This document shows positions 44,949 to 53,422 of a stretch of DNA of 64,000 nucleotides, one piece after another. Where the stretch lies: the NCBI GenBank assembly GCA_947493165.1, contig CANLPY010000001.1:2096566-2160565 (forward strand), given 5' to 3'. Source of the stretch: an uncultured Erythrobacter sp. (lineage in GTDB: Bacteria; Pseudomonadota; Alphaproteobacteria; Sphingomonadales; Sphingomonadaceae). The position numbers and the translations under genes were made by a program. The stretch's first letter is position 1, and each line of letters begins with the position of its first letter. The notes beneath the pieces were generated by a model. It did not search any database. It was not told the DNA's origin and saw only the letters and a program-made list of their open reading frames with translations.

Positions 44949-46181
44949 TCAGGATAGAATTCCAGTAGCCTTTCCCGCGCGTTCGAACATCGACAGGATG
45001 GTTTCGACTTCTTCAGACGAGTGTTCAGCGCAGAGTGAGCAACGCAACAAAGTCATATTGGCAGGTGTCGCCGGTGGTCGGGCCAAGTTGACGTAGAGCC
45101 CTTCCTTCAAAAGCGCTTCCCACATTCCCGCGCCGCGCTCTAGGTCAGGCATGATCACCGCAACAATAGCGCTTTGTGGTTCGCTCGTCCCAAGTTCGAA
45201 ACCAAGCTCCGTAAGTCCTTGGTGGAGACGTTTAGAATTCTCCCAAAGATGCGCGCGCTTGTTCGAGCCGTGCATCAGCTTGCGAATTGAAGTTGCGGCT
45301 GTGGCGACCACGCTCGGTGGAAGGCTAGCGGTGAAAACATATGGTCGGCAAACAAGCCGCATGATGTCGAATTTCGGATGGTTGGACACACAAAAACCGC
45401 CGACTGTTCCAACGCTCTTAGAAAAGGTGCCAATGATGAAGTCGACATCCTCGATGACACCCTGCTCTTCACAAACCCCGCGGCCGTTCTCACCGATAAA
45501 GCCCATAGAATGCGCTTCATCTACCAAAACCATTGCGCCATACTTCTTGGCAATCGCGACCATCTCTTTGAGCGGAGCAACGTCGCCAAGCATTGAGTAA
45601 ACGCCTTCAAGGATGACAAGCTTGCCTGCACCCTCGGGTATGCGACGGAGCCGTTTTTCCATCGCTTCGATATCGTTGTGCTTGAATGGCACGACTTCGG
45701 CGTTGCCCATCGCGCACCCATCCCAGATTGACGCATGGCTATCGATGTCGAGTACGATATAATCACCCTTGCCAGCAATCGTGGCGATGATGCCAAGGTT
45801 AGCTTGGTATCCCGTCGAAAAGACCATTGCATGGTCCATGTCGTAGAATTCGCGAAGCGCATCCTCGCATTCGCGGTGGCCTTGGTAAGTGCCATTTAGC
45901 ACTCGGCTGCCAGTGGTACCTGAACCGTAATCAGCCAATGCCTGCTTGCCAGCATCAATTACATCCGGATCGAACGTCATCCCCATGTAATTGTAGGTCC
46001 CGAGCAAAATTGTCTCTCGCCCATTGCAAATCGCAGTGGTTGGAGAGAGAACCTTTTCCATCACGAGATTGAACGGGTCTTCAACACCGCTTGCGAGCAA
46101 TGTTTCCCGCGTTTGAATAAGCTCATCGAATTTTGAGAACAGATCACCCTTGGGTGTCGTATCGGTCATCGCTTCAGTCAT
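44949..46181 (-). CDS. spt: Serine palmitoyltransferase (alpha-oxoamine synthase family)
   Basis: 410 residues, soluble, homodimeric class II PLP enzyme. LGTYNYMGM, GSGTTGSRVLNGTYQGH, DIDSHASIWDG, LVDEAHSMGFIG (D221) and the PLP lysine in TFSKSVGTVGGF (K255) match the Sphingomonas enzyme that condenses serine with palmitoyl thioester to 3-ketosphinganine. ALAS and 2-amino-3-ketobutyrate ligase share the fold, but the adjacent dedicated acyl carrier protein and the order Sphingomonadales favour SPT. 15 bp after acp on the same strand. Confidence 0.93.
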   Translation of the reverse strand: MTEAMTDTTPKGDLFSKFDELIQTRETLLASGVEDPFNLVMEKVLSPTTAICNGRETILLGTYNYMGMTFDPDVIDAGKQALADYGSGTTGSRVLNGTYQGHRECEDALREFYDMDHAMVFSTGYQANLGIIATIAGKGDYIVLDIDSHASIWDGCAMGNAEVVPFKHNDIEAMEKRLRRIPEGAGKLVILEGVYSMLGDVAPLKEMVAIAKKYGAMVLVDEAHSMGFIGENGRGVCEEQGVIEDVDFIIGTFSKSVGTVGGFCVSNHPKFDIMRLVCRPYVFTASLPPSVVATAATSIRKLMHGSNKRAHLWENSKRLHQGLTELGFELGTSEPQSAIVAVIMPDLERGAGMWEALLKEGLYVNLARPPATPANMTLLRCSLCAEHSSEEVETILSMFERAGKATGILS

Positions 46182-46196
46182 GGGCTGGGCCTTTTA

Positions 46197-46439
46197 TCAG
46201 CTATCCTGCATCTTGTGCACTGCACTCACCAATTGGCCGTAATTTTCGATCTCGGCCTGTTGGTTCATTGTGATAATTATGTCGAATTCATCCTCAATCT
46301 CCGCTACGAAATCCATGACGGTCAAACTGTCAAATTCGAGGTCGTTTGCGAATGTGGTCGAATCCTCAACCGTCACTCCCTTCTTATTAAAGGGCTCAAT
46401 CAATGTGCGGATGCGCTCATCAACTTGGGCAGAATCCAT
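46197..46439 (-). CDS. acpR: Acyl carrier protein for sphingolipid synthesis
   Basis: 80 residues. The phosphopantetheine attachment serine is S38 in LEFDSLTVMDF. Acidic, four-helix ACP length. Position immediately before spt matches the known Caulobacter/Sphingomonas arrangement in which a specialised ACP supplies the acyl thioester to SPT. The symbol follows the Caulobacter usage as I recall it and is less certain than the function. Confidence 0.9.
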   Translation of the reverse strand: MDSAQVDERIRTLIEPFNKKGVTVEDSTTFANDLEFDSLTVMDFVAEIEDEFDIIITMNQQAEIENYGQLVSAVHKMQDS

Positions 46440-46445
46440 GACTAT

Positions 46446-46562
46446 TTATCTCACTTCTAATGATTGGCGCTGTGCGAAAGCTCTAGCTGCTAGAACGTTT
46501 ATCGCAAAGGCTTGTTCGGCTGGAGATGGGTGTAAGCCAATCGGCTGCAAGAGCTGTGTCAC
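46446..46562 (-). CDS. Possible small ORF between divK-like gene and acp
   Basis: 38 codons from GTG 46562 (or TTG 46565), stop TAA 7 bp before the acp ATG. The frame reads TQLLQPIGLHPSPAEQAF then an Ala-rich helix, which looks protein-like rather than random. AAAGAG lies upstream as a weak ribosome site. No family recognised; may be a translated leader, a remnant or chance. Confidence 0.3.
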   Translation of the reverse strand: MTQLLQPIGLHPSPAEQAFAINVLAARAFAQRQSLEVR

Positions 46563-46575
46563 CAATTGAAGCTCT

Positions 46576-46938
46576 TTAGACCAGCTCTTTGACTGCATTC
46601 ATGAACGGCATGATCGAGACCGGTTTGGCTAAGTAGCCGGCAGCCCCAGCCAAGCGAATGCGTTCTTCATCACCTTTTCCGGCGAATGCTGTCACAGCCA
46701 GCACCGGGATCTGCGCTAGTGATGCATCGCGTTTTGCAGCCTCGATCAGATCGACGCCAGAAATGCCCGGCAACTGTATGTCCATTATGATAAGATCAGG
46801 CGTGACTGACCGCGCAGTATCTAAAACCTCATCGCCGTTTGCGACGGGTTCAACCTCAAAGCCATTAGCCATAAGGACGTCGCAGAACAATTTTCGATTC
46901 AGGTCATTATCCTCGACAACCAAGATTCGCTTTGCCAC
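46576..46938 (-). CDS. divK: Single-domain response regulator, DivK-like
   Basis: 120-residue receiver domain without output domain. Phospho-acceptor D53 in IIMDIQLPG, acidic pair VVEDNDLNRKLF, Thr in AVTAFAGKG and conserved K105 in LAKPVS. Close in sequence style to Caulobacter DivK, which controls the CtrA pathway. Divergent from DUF3572, an arrangement I recall as common in alphaproteobacteria. A partner kinase is not in the window. Confidence 0.85.
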   Translation of the reverse strand: MAKRILVVEDNDLNRKLFCDVLMANGFEVEPVANGDEVLDTARSVTPDLIIMDIQLPGISGVDLIEAAKRDASLAQIPVLAVTAFAGKGDEERIRLAGAAGYLAKPVSIMPFMNAVKELV

Positions 46939-47031
46939 TGACTACCCCGCTCCCTCATTCACGGGGAGTAGCTTGAGCAAGAGGTTACGACAATTCAAAA
47001 AAGCACGTCTAAAAATATTGAGGAGAAGCAA

Positions 47032-47280
47032 TTGAGTAGCGAAACGCTTGCTCTTGCTGCGCTTAGTTGGGTTATGAGCGAGGACGACCGAGCGGAAAGG
47101 TACCTTAGTCTAACTGGCCTTGATGCTGACACTTTGCGGCAAGGGTTGGACGACCCGGCCATGCTGGCATCGGTGCTGGATTTTCTAGCCAATCATGAAC
47201 CAGATTTGTTGCGTGCGGCAGAGGCGCTGGCAATCACACCTGAAGAATTAATTTTTGCTCGTAAGGATATTAATCGATGA
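47032..47280 (+). CDS. DUF3572 protein
   Basis: 82 residues, all-helical in appearance (LALAALSWVMSEDDRAERYLSLTGLDADTLR, DPAMLASVLDFLANHEPDLL), matching DUF3572. Start is a TTG at 47032 supported by AGGAGAAG 5 bases upstream. Its stop overlaps the HAD gene start. Function unknown; the divergent DivK-like neighbour hints at cell-cycle association only by position. Confidence 0.85.
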   Translation: MSSETLALAALSWVMSEDDRAERYLSLTGLDADTLRQGLDDPAMLASVLDFLANHEPDLLRAAEALAITPEELIFARKDINR

Positions 47281-47906
47281 ACCGCCCGCTTATCATTAGC
47301 GATTGTGACGAAGTAATCCTGCATATGGTCGTCCATTTCAAAGACTGGTTGGAAGAAAGCCAGGGCGTAGATTTCCAGCTTGAGGGAAATAATTTCGCTA
47401 ATGCGCTGCGGTGGCAGAATTCAGGAAAGGTGCTGGAGCAAAAGGATGTTTGGCGCTTCCTTGGAGGCTTCTTTGACACCGAAATGGACAAACAGGCCCC
47501 CATTGCTGGAGCGATTGAGGGGATCAATCAACTGGCTGAGGAGGCAGATGTGGTCGTCCTCACGAACCTCGTAGACGAACGACGCGATCGAAGGGCTGAG
47601 CAGCTTGCGGCCTTTGGGCTTCACGCGCGCGTCTTCACAAATCAGGGTCCAAAGGGCCCGGCACTTAAGGCTATCATTGAAGAATATGCGCCTAGCAAGG
47701 CGATCTTTATCGACGACTTGGCTCAACATCATGAATCGGCGTCGCAAATTGTTCCATTGACCAAGAGGCTTCACTTATGCGGGGAACCCATGATTGCTGC
47801 CCATATTGAGTGTGCGCACAAAGCTGGGCATGCCGACGCCAGAATTGATCAATGGTCACACGCCCTTCCGTGGCTAAAGGGTCAATTGCAGGAGACGAAA
47901 GTATGA
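47277..47906 (+). CDS. HAD-family hydrolase
   Basis: 209 residues. HAD motif I DCDEV (nucleophile Asp in IISDCDEVILHM), motif II-like VVLTNL, motif III Lys in NQGPKGPAL and motif IV IFIDDL. Small-molecule phosphatase of unknown substrate. Fourth-base overlaps on both sides (ATGA) make it part of a translationally coupled run. Confidence 0.85.
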   Translation: MNRPLIISDCDEVILHMVVHFKDWLEESQGVDFQLEGNNFANALRWQNSGKVLEQKDVWRFLGGFFDTEMDKQAPIAGAIEGINQLAEEADVVVLTNLVDERRDRRAEQLAAFGLHARVFTNQGPKGPALKAIIEEYAPSKAIFIDDLAQHHESASQIVPLTKRLHLCGEPMIAAHIECAHKAGHADARIDQWSHALPWLKGQLQETKV

Positions 47907-48364
47907 TTATTGAGACGCGCCTCAAGGAATTGAACATTGAGTTGCCGGAAGCGGCTGCACCGGTTGCCAGCTACGTTCCGGTCGTGTTGCAGGATCGTAT
48001 TGCATATGTTTCAGGGCAGCTACCATTCGTCGATGGCGAGCTGATCGCGGGCCGATTGGGTCAAAATGTCTCGCTTGAGCAAGGGCAGGCGGCGGCGCGT
48101 GCATGCGGGCTGATGATCCTTGCTCAGCTTAAAGCGGCGGGGATCGACCTGGACCGGGTCGAGAAAGTCGTCAAACTCGGGGCCTTTGTTAGTTCGACTT
48201 CAGACTATTTTGATCAACCAAAGATTGCGAATGGTGCGTCGGATCTAATGTATGAAGTGTTTGGCGATGCAGGCCGTCACGCCCGAGCGGCAGTTGGCGT
48301 ACCAGTCCTCCCATTGGGCGCGGCTGTAGAGGTTGATGCGATTATCGCCGTGCGAAGTGCATAA
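47903..48364 (+). CDS. RidA-family (YjgF/YER057c) protein
   Basis: 153 residues of the longer RidA-like subfamily: VVLQDRIAYVSGQLPFVDG, GQNVSLEQGQAAARACGLMILAQLKAAG, and VPVLPLGAAVEVDAIIAV with the usual C-terminal pattern. RidA proteins hydrolyse reactive enamines and imines released by PLP enzymes; the nearby PLP enzyme is Spt, but a direct link is conjecture. Start 47903 set by ATGA overlap and GGAGACG. Confidence 0.87.
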   Translation: MIIETRLKELNIELPEAAAPVASYVPVVLQDRIAYVSGQLPFVDGELIAGRLGQNVSLEQGQAAARACGLMILAQLKAAGIDLDRVEKVVKLGAFVSSTSDYFDQPKIANGASDLMYEVFGDAGRHARAAVGVPVLPLGAAVEVDAIIAVRSA

Positions 48365-49085
48365 GCCACGAAATTTCGATTGGTTGACAAGGTGGGAATA
48401 TGCTCATCGTGGCTTGCATCGCAAAGGTGTGCCGGAGAACTCTTTGTCGGCGGCCCGCGCAGCTATTTTGGCAGGGCTTGGAATCGAATGCGACATTCAG
48501 CTGAGCAAAGACGATCAGCCGATTGTGTTTCATGATTGGGAGCTTGATCGCCTCACAGATAGAACGGGGCTGGTCTCGGATATCGAGGCTGATAAGCTTG
48601 AGAAACTACCGTTGCTTGGGACCGAGGAAACGCCAACACATCTGGCGAAGTTTCTTGCAAATATCGGGCATCAAGCACCCGTTCTAATAGAGATTAAAAG
48701 CAAGTCGCAATTTGATGTCGGTCGCAGCTGTGAGCAGGTTTTTGCAGTTATTGCGACTTATCAAGGCCCATTCGCCGTTATGAGCTTTGACCCCCTTGTG
48801 GGAGCATGGTTCGCAAAGAACGCGCCAGATGTTCCTCGCGGCCTCGTCTGTACGGATTCACTCGATTTGGGTTTTCTCAATGCATGGCGCAGTCCCGGTG
48901 TGATCGAAATGGCTCAACCTGATTTTTTGGCGGTTGATATTCGAAATATTCCTAACTCGATCTGTTCGCTCTGGCGGTTGGCAGGCCATCCGCTCTTGAG
49001 TTGGACCATTCGCAGCCGGGAATTGCGAGAGAAATCCATCGGCTTGATTGATGCGCCAATTGCTGAGGGGGAGGGCGTGCTTTGA
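48357..49085 (+). CDS. Glycerophosphodiester phosphodiesterase family protein
   Basis: About 242 residues. AHRGLHRKGVPENSLSAARAAILAGLGIECDIQLSKDDQPIVFHD is the classic GDPD signature split here by function: HRG substrate site, E-N-S, EcD metal site and FHD. C-terminal half ends SWTIRS. Cytosolic because no signal is seen. Start uncertain: GTG 48357 gives MHKPRNFDW; ATG 48336 with GAGG upstream is possible, both overlapping ridA. Confidence 0.88.
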   Translation: MHKPRNFDWLTRWEYAHRGLHRKGVPENSLSAARAAILAGLGIECDIQLSKDDQPIVFHDWELDRLTDRTGLVSDIEADKLEKLPLLGTEETPTHLAKFLANIGHQAPVLIEIKSKSQFDVGRSCEQVFAVIATYQGPFAVMSFDPLVGAWFAKNAPDVPRGLVCTDSLDLGFLNAWRSPGVIEMAQPDFLAVDIRNIPNSICSLWRLAGHPLLSWTIRSRELREKSIGLIDAPIAEGEGVL

Positions 49086-50218
49086 TCAGCGATGATTTGA
49101 TCGTGCGGTTGGCTCCTTCCATTGGTGCAGTTGATGCTGATGCTTGGAATGCACTCAACCCGGCGGGAAACCCATTCGTTAGCCACGAATTCCTGACGGC
49201 CTTGGAAGATTCCGGAAGCGTCGGTCCTGGCTCCGGCTGGGAGGCTGCGCCGATATTGATTTCTGGTCCGGATGGAAAGCTTCTGGCCGCAATGCCGAGC
49301 TATGCCAAAGGCCACAGTCAAGGCGAATATGTCTTCGACCATTCATGGGCCGATGCGTATCAGCGTGCAGGTGGCAGCTATTATCCAAAGCTGCAGATCG
49401 CCGCCCCCTTCACGCCGGCTAGCGGACCACGCCTTCTGCTGTCAGAACCAGCGTTGAGTGCGCCCCTATTGAAGGGTGCCGAGATGGTTTGCGAACAGAA
49501 TGGATTTTCATCAGCACACGCCACCTTTGTGGAGCAGCAGCAAATCAGTCACTTTGAAGATGCTGGTTGGCTCGTTCGTGCCGATATTCAATTCCACTGG
49601 TTGAACCGTGGCTATAGCACTTTTGAGGGATTCTTGGACGTGCTTGCATCCCGAAAACGCAAGAACGTTAAAAAAGAGCGTGCTGCTGCTCAAAAAGATG
49701 TGAAGATTGTCCGACTTTCTGGCGATGACATTAAGCAAGAGCATTGGGACGTTTTTTGGATCTTTTATCAGGATACAGGAGCCAGAAAATGGGGGACGCC
49801 TTATCTGACCAGAGAAGCGTTCACTCTTTTCGGAGAGCGCCTCGGAGAAAAGTTGATTTTAATTCTGGCGTATGACGGCGATGAAGCGATTGCCGGAGCG
49901 CTCAACTTCATTGGGCAAGACGCAATTTATGGCCGATATTGGGGATGCACGCGTGATGTGCGTTTTCTGCATTTCGAGCTTTGCTATTATCAAGCGATTG
50001 ACATCGCAATTGAGTTCAGTCTGGGCCGTGTCGAAGCCGGCGCTCAGGGTGGCCACAAACTTGTCAGAGGCTATGAACCAGTAAAGACTTGGTCTGCCCA
50101 TTGGATCGCAGACTCAGGCTTTCGCGCTGCGATTGAAGACTTTTTAGAGCGCGAGCGCGAAGGCGTCTCAACCGAACAGATGTTTCTGGGTCGAAGAATG
50201 CCGTTCAAAAAGAATTAG
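49082..50218 (+). CDS. DUF482/FemAB-like GNAT-fold acyltransferase, candidate ceramide synthase
   Basis: 378 residues. N-terminal GNAT-like half (WNALNPAGNPFVSHEFLTALEDSGS), ASRKRKNVKKERAAA helix, YQDTGARKWGTPYLTREAF and the C-terminal VEAGAQGGHKLVRGYEPVKTWSAHW motif define the DUF482/PF04339 family. In Caulobacter a member encoded near spt is reported, as I recall, to N-acylate the sphingoid base; position here about 3 kb from spt and acp supports that. TTG start overlaps the GDPD stop by 4 bp. General N-acyltransferase of unknown substrate is the alternative. Confidence 0.83.
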   Translation: MISDDLIVRLAPSIGAVDADAWNALNPAGNPFVSHEFLTALEDSGSVGPGSGWEAAPILISGPDGKLLAAMPSYAKGHSQGEYVFDHSWADAYQRAGGSYYPKLQIAAPFTPASGPRLLLSEPALSAPLLKGAEMVCEQNGFSSAHATFVEQQQISHFEDAGWLVRADIQFHWLNRGYSTFEGFLDVLASRKRKNVKKERAAAQKDVKIVRLSGDDIKQEHWDVFWIFYQDTGARKWGTPYLTREAFTLFGERLGEKLILILAYDGDEAIAGALNFIGQDAIYGRYWGCTRDVRFLHFELCYYQAIDIAIEFSLGRVEAGAQGGHKLVRGYEPVKTWSAHWIADSGFRAAIEDFLEREREGVSTEQMFLGRRMPFKKN

Positions 50219-50544
50219 GCTACCTCGCGCTTGCCTTCAGATAGCCATTGTCGTGCACGACGCTGAGCTTCAGCAATTTCACGCGCTGTCATTTCATCAG
50301 AGATGTCCGCGCGGCACCAGGCAGCTTCCTCATGACCTTGTGCTGCAGCAAGGTTAAACCATTTATGCGCTTCGATGAGATCGCAATCGACACCGTTACT
50401 ACCGGTAGAGAATGTAACGCCCAGATCAAAATGGGCGGCTAGATCACCTTGCGAAGCAGCAGCAATAAACAGCGCCACGATCACATCGTTTTCTTTCGCG
50501 CTGATTGGTGTCGCCTCGACACTTCTAATTGGCTTCAATTCCAT
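50215..50544 (-). CDS. Sel1-like repeat protein
   Basis: 109 residues with one full Sel1/TPR-like repeat (AAHFDLGVTFSTGSNGVDCDLIEAHKWFNLAAAQGHEEAA) followed by a charged helix (REIAEAQRRARQWL). Protein-protein interaction module. Converges on the DUF482 gene, overlapping by 4 bp at the stops. Confidence 0.8.
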   Translation of the reverse strand: MELKPIRSVEATPISAKENDVIVALFIAAASQGDLAAHFDLGVTFSTGSNGVDCDLIEAHKWFNLAAAQGHEEAAWCRADISDEMTAREIAEAQRRARQWLSEGKREVA

Positions 50545-50859
50545 TTCGGTTGCCCCTAGTTTAAACGGTTACCTGCCCCCCCGGGCTGGACCGCTTTCAC
50601 TAGATTTCGCCAATCATGGTCAACAATTGATTAACGCGAATAGAAATTTTCAGCTGGCGGGTGTTGCCACCGAACAATTTTTCAACATTGCGACCTGGAT
50701 TGGGAGTAGCCCAGCAAAGCGGCTTGTGTGCAATGAAGTGCGCGCCTATAGGCCCGATCAACGCGTTGATTATCTTGGGGGTCGGCGCAGCCAACGGAAA
50801 CAATCCGGGCTCGAGTTTTTGAGATGTCTCGCGGGAATTGATTGGGTTACGAGGACCAT
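50545..50859. other. Intergenic region upstream of dksA
   Basis: 315 bp between divergent Sel1 and dksA genes. No supported gene or RNA; one 88-codon minus frame lacks motifs and a ribosome site. Probably holds both promoters, but no clear -35/-10 pair was found. Confidence 0.5.
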
Positions 50860-51318
50860 ATGGCAAGTGCCGCGACTGACGATATTGATATTCTAGCGAA
50901 AGCGAAACGTACGCTCGCGCCTGGCTATGTGCCGAGCGATGACGAAGAGTATATGAATGAGCAGCAGCAAAACTATTTCAGGATGCTATTGATTGAATGG
51001 AAGCGTTCAATCCACGACGCTGCCGATCAAACCCTGCAATCATTGCAAGATGGCCCGATCCGCGAAGCTGACCTTAATGATCGAGCTTCTAGCGAAACGG
51101 ATTGGGGAATTGAGCTGCGGACGCGTGACCGTCAACGAAAGCTTGTGTCCAAGATTGAATCCGCGCTGCGCAGGATTGATCAGGGTGAATATGGTTATTG
51201 CGAGGTGACTGGTGACCCGATTGGTCTCAAGCGATTGATTGCGCGTCCTGTGGCTACGATGACGGTCGAGGCGCAAGAAGCGCATGAACGCAAAGAAAAG
51301 ATATCAAGAGACGATTGA
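50860..51318 (+). CDS. dksA: RNA polymerase-binding transcription factor DksA, cysteine-poor
   Basis: 152 residues. Long coiled coil with the functional tip D71-x-x-D74-x-A76, placed exactly as in E. coli DksA, so ppGpp-linked control of RNA polymerase is likely kept. The zinc-finger region reads YGYCEVTGDPIGLKRL and ATMTVEAQE: only one of four cysteines remains (C114), so zinc is probably not bound. Start 50860 from ribosome site ACGAGGA; the earlier GTG/ATG frame is not needed. Confidence 0.92.
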   Translation: MASAATDDIDILAKAKRTLAPGYVPSDDEEYMNEQQQNYFRMLLIEWKRSIHDAADQTLQSLQDGPIREADLNDRASSETDWGIELRTRDRQRKLVSKIESALRRIDQGEYGYCEVTGDPIGLKRLIARPVATMTVEAQEAHERKEKISRDD

Positions 51319-51505
51319 TACCCACTTCGTATCAGATTGGGACGGCTGGCTTTTTGATCTGCGTTTCGCGCTCTAATTAAATAATCATTAGCCAACGACC
51401 AGTAGCCACTGCTCCATGTGCTGCCTGCGACGCGTTTTGCAGGATGGATAGAATTGACGACTCCTGATGTCAGGCGTTTTGGTGGATGCGTAGGAGATTA
51501 TTGAG

Positions 51506-51883
51506 ATGACGGGTGTCGAGACGCGCAGCTTATCGCGCGATAGCCTCTTTCTTCTTGCCGGCATTCGCGTTGAGTCGGATGCCGAAACGCACCGTGTTCG
51601 CGTTCGAAATCTTTCGGATGGCGGCATGATGGGTGAAGGCAACATCAAGGTGCAACGCGGCAACCGCTTGGATATCGAATTGCGCAATGTTGGCCCTGTG
51701 ACCGGCATCGTAGCGTGGGTTCAAGACGATCGTTTCGGAATCGCATTTGACGAAGAAATTGACGCGCATGAGGCACGCAAACCCGCAAATCCGGAACAGG
51801 GTGCGCCAGCTGATACCCTCGATCGGCCGAGTGTTCATCGCGCGCCACCTCCGCCGGATCCGAAGAACCTTCGCAAGGTCTAA
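51506..51883 (+). CDS. PilZ-domain protein
   Basis: 125 residues. Arg-rich start of the PilZ domain (SLSRDSLFLLAGIRVESDAETHRVRVRNLSDGGMMGEGNIKVQRG) with the D/NxSxxG motif NLSDGG; the upstream RxxxR is not clear, so c-di-GMP binding is uncertain. C-terminal 40 residues are Pro-rich and disordered. Confidence 0.85.
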   Translation: MTGVETRSLSRDSLFLLAGIRVESDAETHRVRVRNLSDGGMMGEGNIKVQRGNRLDIELRNVGPVTGIVAWVQDDRFGIAFDEEIDAHEARKPANPEQGAPADTLDRPSVHRAPPPPDPKNLRKV

Positions 51884-51944
51884 CTAATCTAAAATGGTTT
51901 TGCGCTGAACTTGCACAAGACTGTTGTTAGGCTAGATCGCTCTT

Positions 51945-53411
51945 ATGCGGTCAAGTGTCATCCTCTTATGTGCTCTACTTCTGTCGGCGTGCAATTCTGC
52001 TGGCGCTGATGGAGATGTCAATGTTGTGATCATTGGCGCGCAGAGTGAGCTGTTCCCGGAAGGAGTGCGGCTCTCTGCGGCTGCACAGCATTTGCGCGGC
52101 GCAACGACCGAGGGAATTGTGTCGCTTGATTCGTCAGGCCAGATCGTTCCAGCAATAGCAGAGAGGTGGATCGTCACTGATGATGGCCTTGGATATATCT
52201 TTCGTCTTCGTGCTTCGGATTGGCCCGATGGCTCAGAAATATCCGCTGCAGACGTTCGGGTCTTACTGACCGACAACCTGCGCCGTCTGGAGGGGACCAG
52301 CCTTGGGCTGGACCTTGCGAAAATCACTGAAGTCCGCGCAATGACCGGACGAGTTATCGAGGTCCGACTTTCTAGCCCGATGCCAGAATTCTTGCGCGTG
52401 CTGGCACAGCCTGAGCTTGGGTTGATAAAAGACGGTGGCGGTGCAGGTCCGATGATCGCGTCGAGCCCCAACAGCACACAAATGGCCCAGTTGAATGCCA
52501 TGCCACCGGAATCCCGCGGATTGGCTCCGCGCGAGGATTGGGAGGAAACTGCGCGTGTGTTAACTGTGCAAGCGCTTCCGGCAGGTACAGCGGTTGATGC
52601 TTTTGCTGATGGCGCCGTCGATGTCGTGCTCAACGGGAGGCTCACAGACTTTCCTGAAGCCCAGCTCGGTCCGCTGGCTCAAGGTAATGTGCGAATTGAC
52701 CCAACATTTGGAATCTTTGGTTTTCTCATTCGCAATCAATCAGGGTTTCTGGCGCGACGCGAGCACCGCGAAGCCTTGTCCATGGCTATTGATCGAGAGG
52801 CCGTTGTGTCGCCGTTTTCGATCGGCGGCTGGCAGTCGACGAGTTGGATAATTCCACCTGAATTGCTTGGCGCTCCCGAGGTTGGCTTGGAACGTTGGGC
52901 AGAACAATCTCGTTTGGACCTCCGCGCTATTGCGGCACGCAGGGTGGCCGACTGGGAGGCGAGTAGCGGCGAGAAGGCGGCTTTGAAAATCGGACTGCCC
53001 GAAGGCGAAGGCAGTGAATTGCTTTTTCGCCAAGTTGCAGCAGATTGGCGGGATATTGGCATAGATGTTGAGCGAGTTCTGCCTGAAGAGAGTCCAGACC
53101 TAGTCCTGCGAGATCGGTTGGCTCGCTATTCATCGCCGCGATGGTTTCTTAATCAATTTAATTGCAGTCTCCGTATTGGTCTTTGTTCAGAGGCGGCTGA
53201 TGCCTTAGTAATAGAGTCACTGAGCGCACTTGACCCGGCCAGGAAGACGGAATTGCTCGCTGACGCGCATGCGCTGCTAGTGGAGGAAGAAGCCTTCATT
53301 CCCCTAGGTGCACCAATCCGCTGGTCGCTTGTAAGAGGATCAGTAACGTCTTTCGAACCAAATCGCTGGGGCATGCACCCCTTGTTCCCACTGTCTCAGC
53401 CCACCATTTAG
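51945..53411 (+). CDS. Extracellular solute-binding lipoprotein (SBP_bac_5, oligopeptide type)
   Basis: 488 residues. Signal peptide with lipobox LLSAC (Cys16). SBP_bac_5-like body: HLRGATTEGIVSLDSSGQIVPAIAERW, FRLRASDWPDGSEISAADV, EHREALSMAIDREAVV. Usually delivers peptides to an ABC permease, but no permease or ATPase genes are next to it, so it is an orphan here and may have another ligand. Confidence 0.88.
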   Translation: MRSSVILLCALLLSACNSAGADGDVNVVIIGAQSELFPEGVRLSAAAQHLRGATTEGIVSLDSSGQIVPAIAERWIVTDDGLGYIFRLRASDWPDGSEISAADVRVLLTDNLRRLEGTSLGLDLAKITEVRAMTGRVIEVRLSSPMPEFLRVLAQPELGLIKDGGGAGPMIASSPNSTQMAQLNAMPPESRGLAPREDWEETARVLTVQALPAGTAVDAFADGAVDVVLNGRLTDFPEAQLGPLAQGNVRIDPTFGIFGFLIRNQSGFLARREHREALSMAIDREAVVSPFSIGGWQSTSWIIPPELLGAPEVGLERWAEQSRLDLRAIAARRVADWEASSGEKAALKIGLPEGEGSELLFRQVAADWRDIGIDVERVLPEESPDLVLRDRLARYSSPRWFLNQFNCSLRIGLCSEAADALVIESLSALDPARKTELLADAHALLVEEEAFIPLGAPIRWSLVRGSVTSFEPNRWGMHPLFPLSQPTI

Positions 53412-53422
53412 AGGACAGGAGA

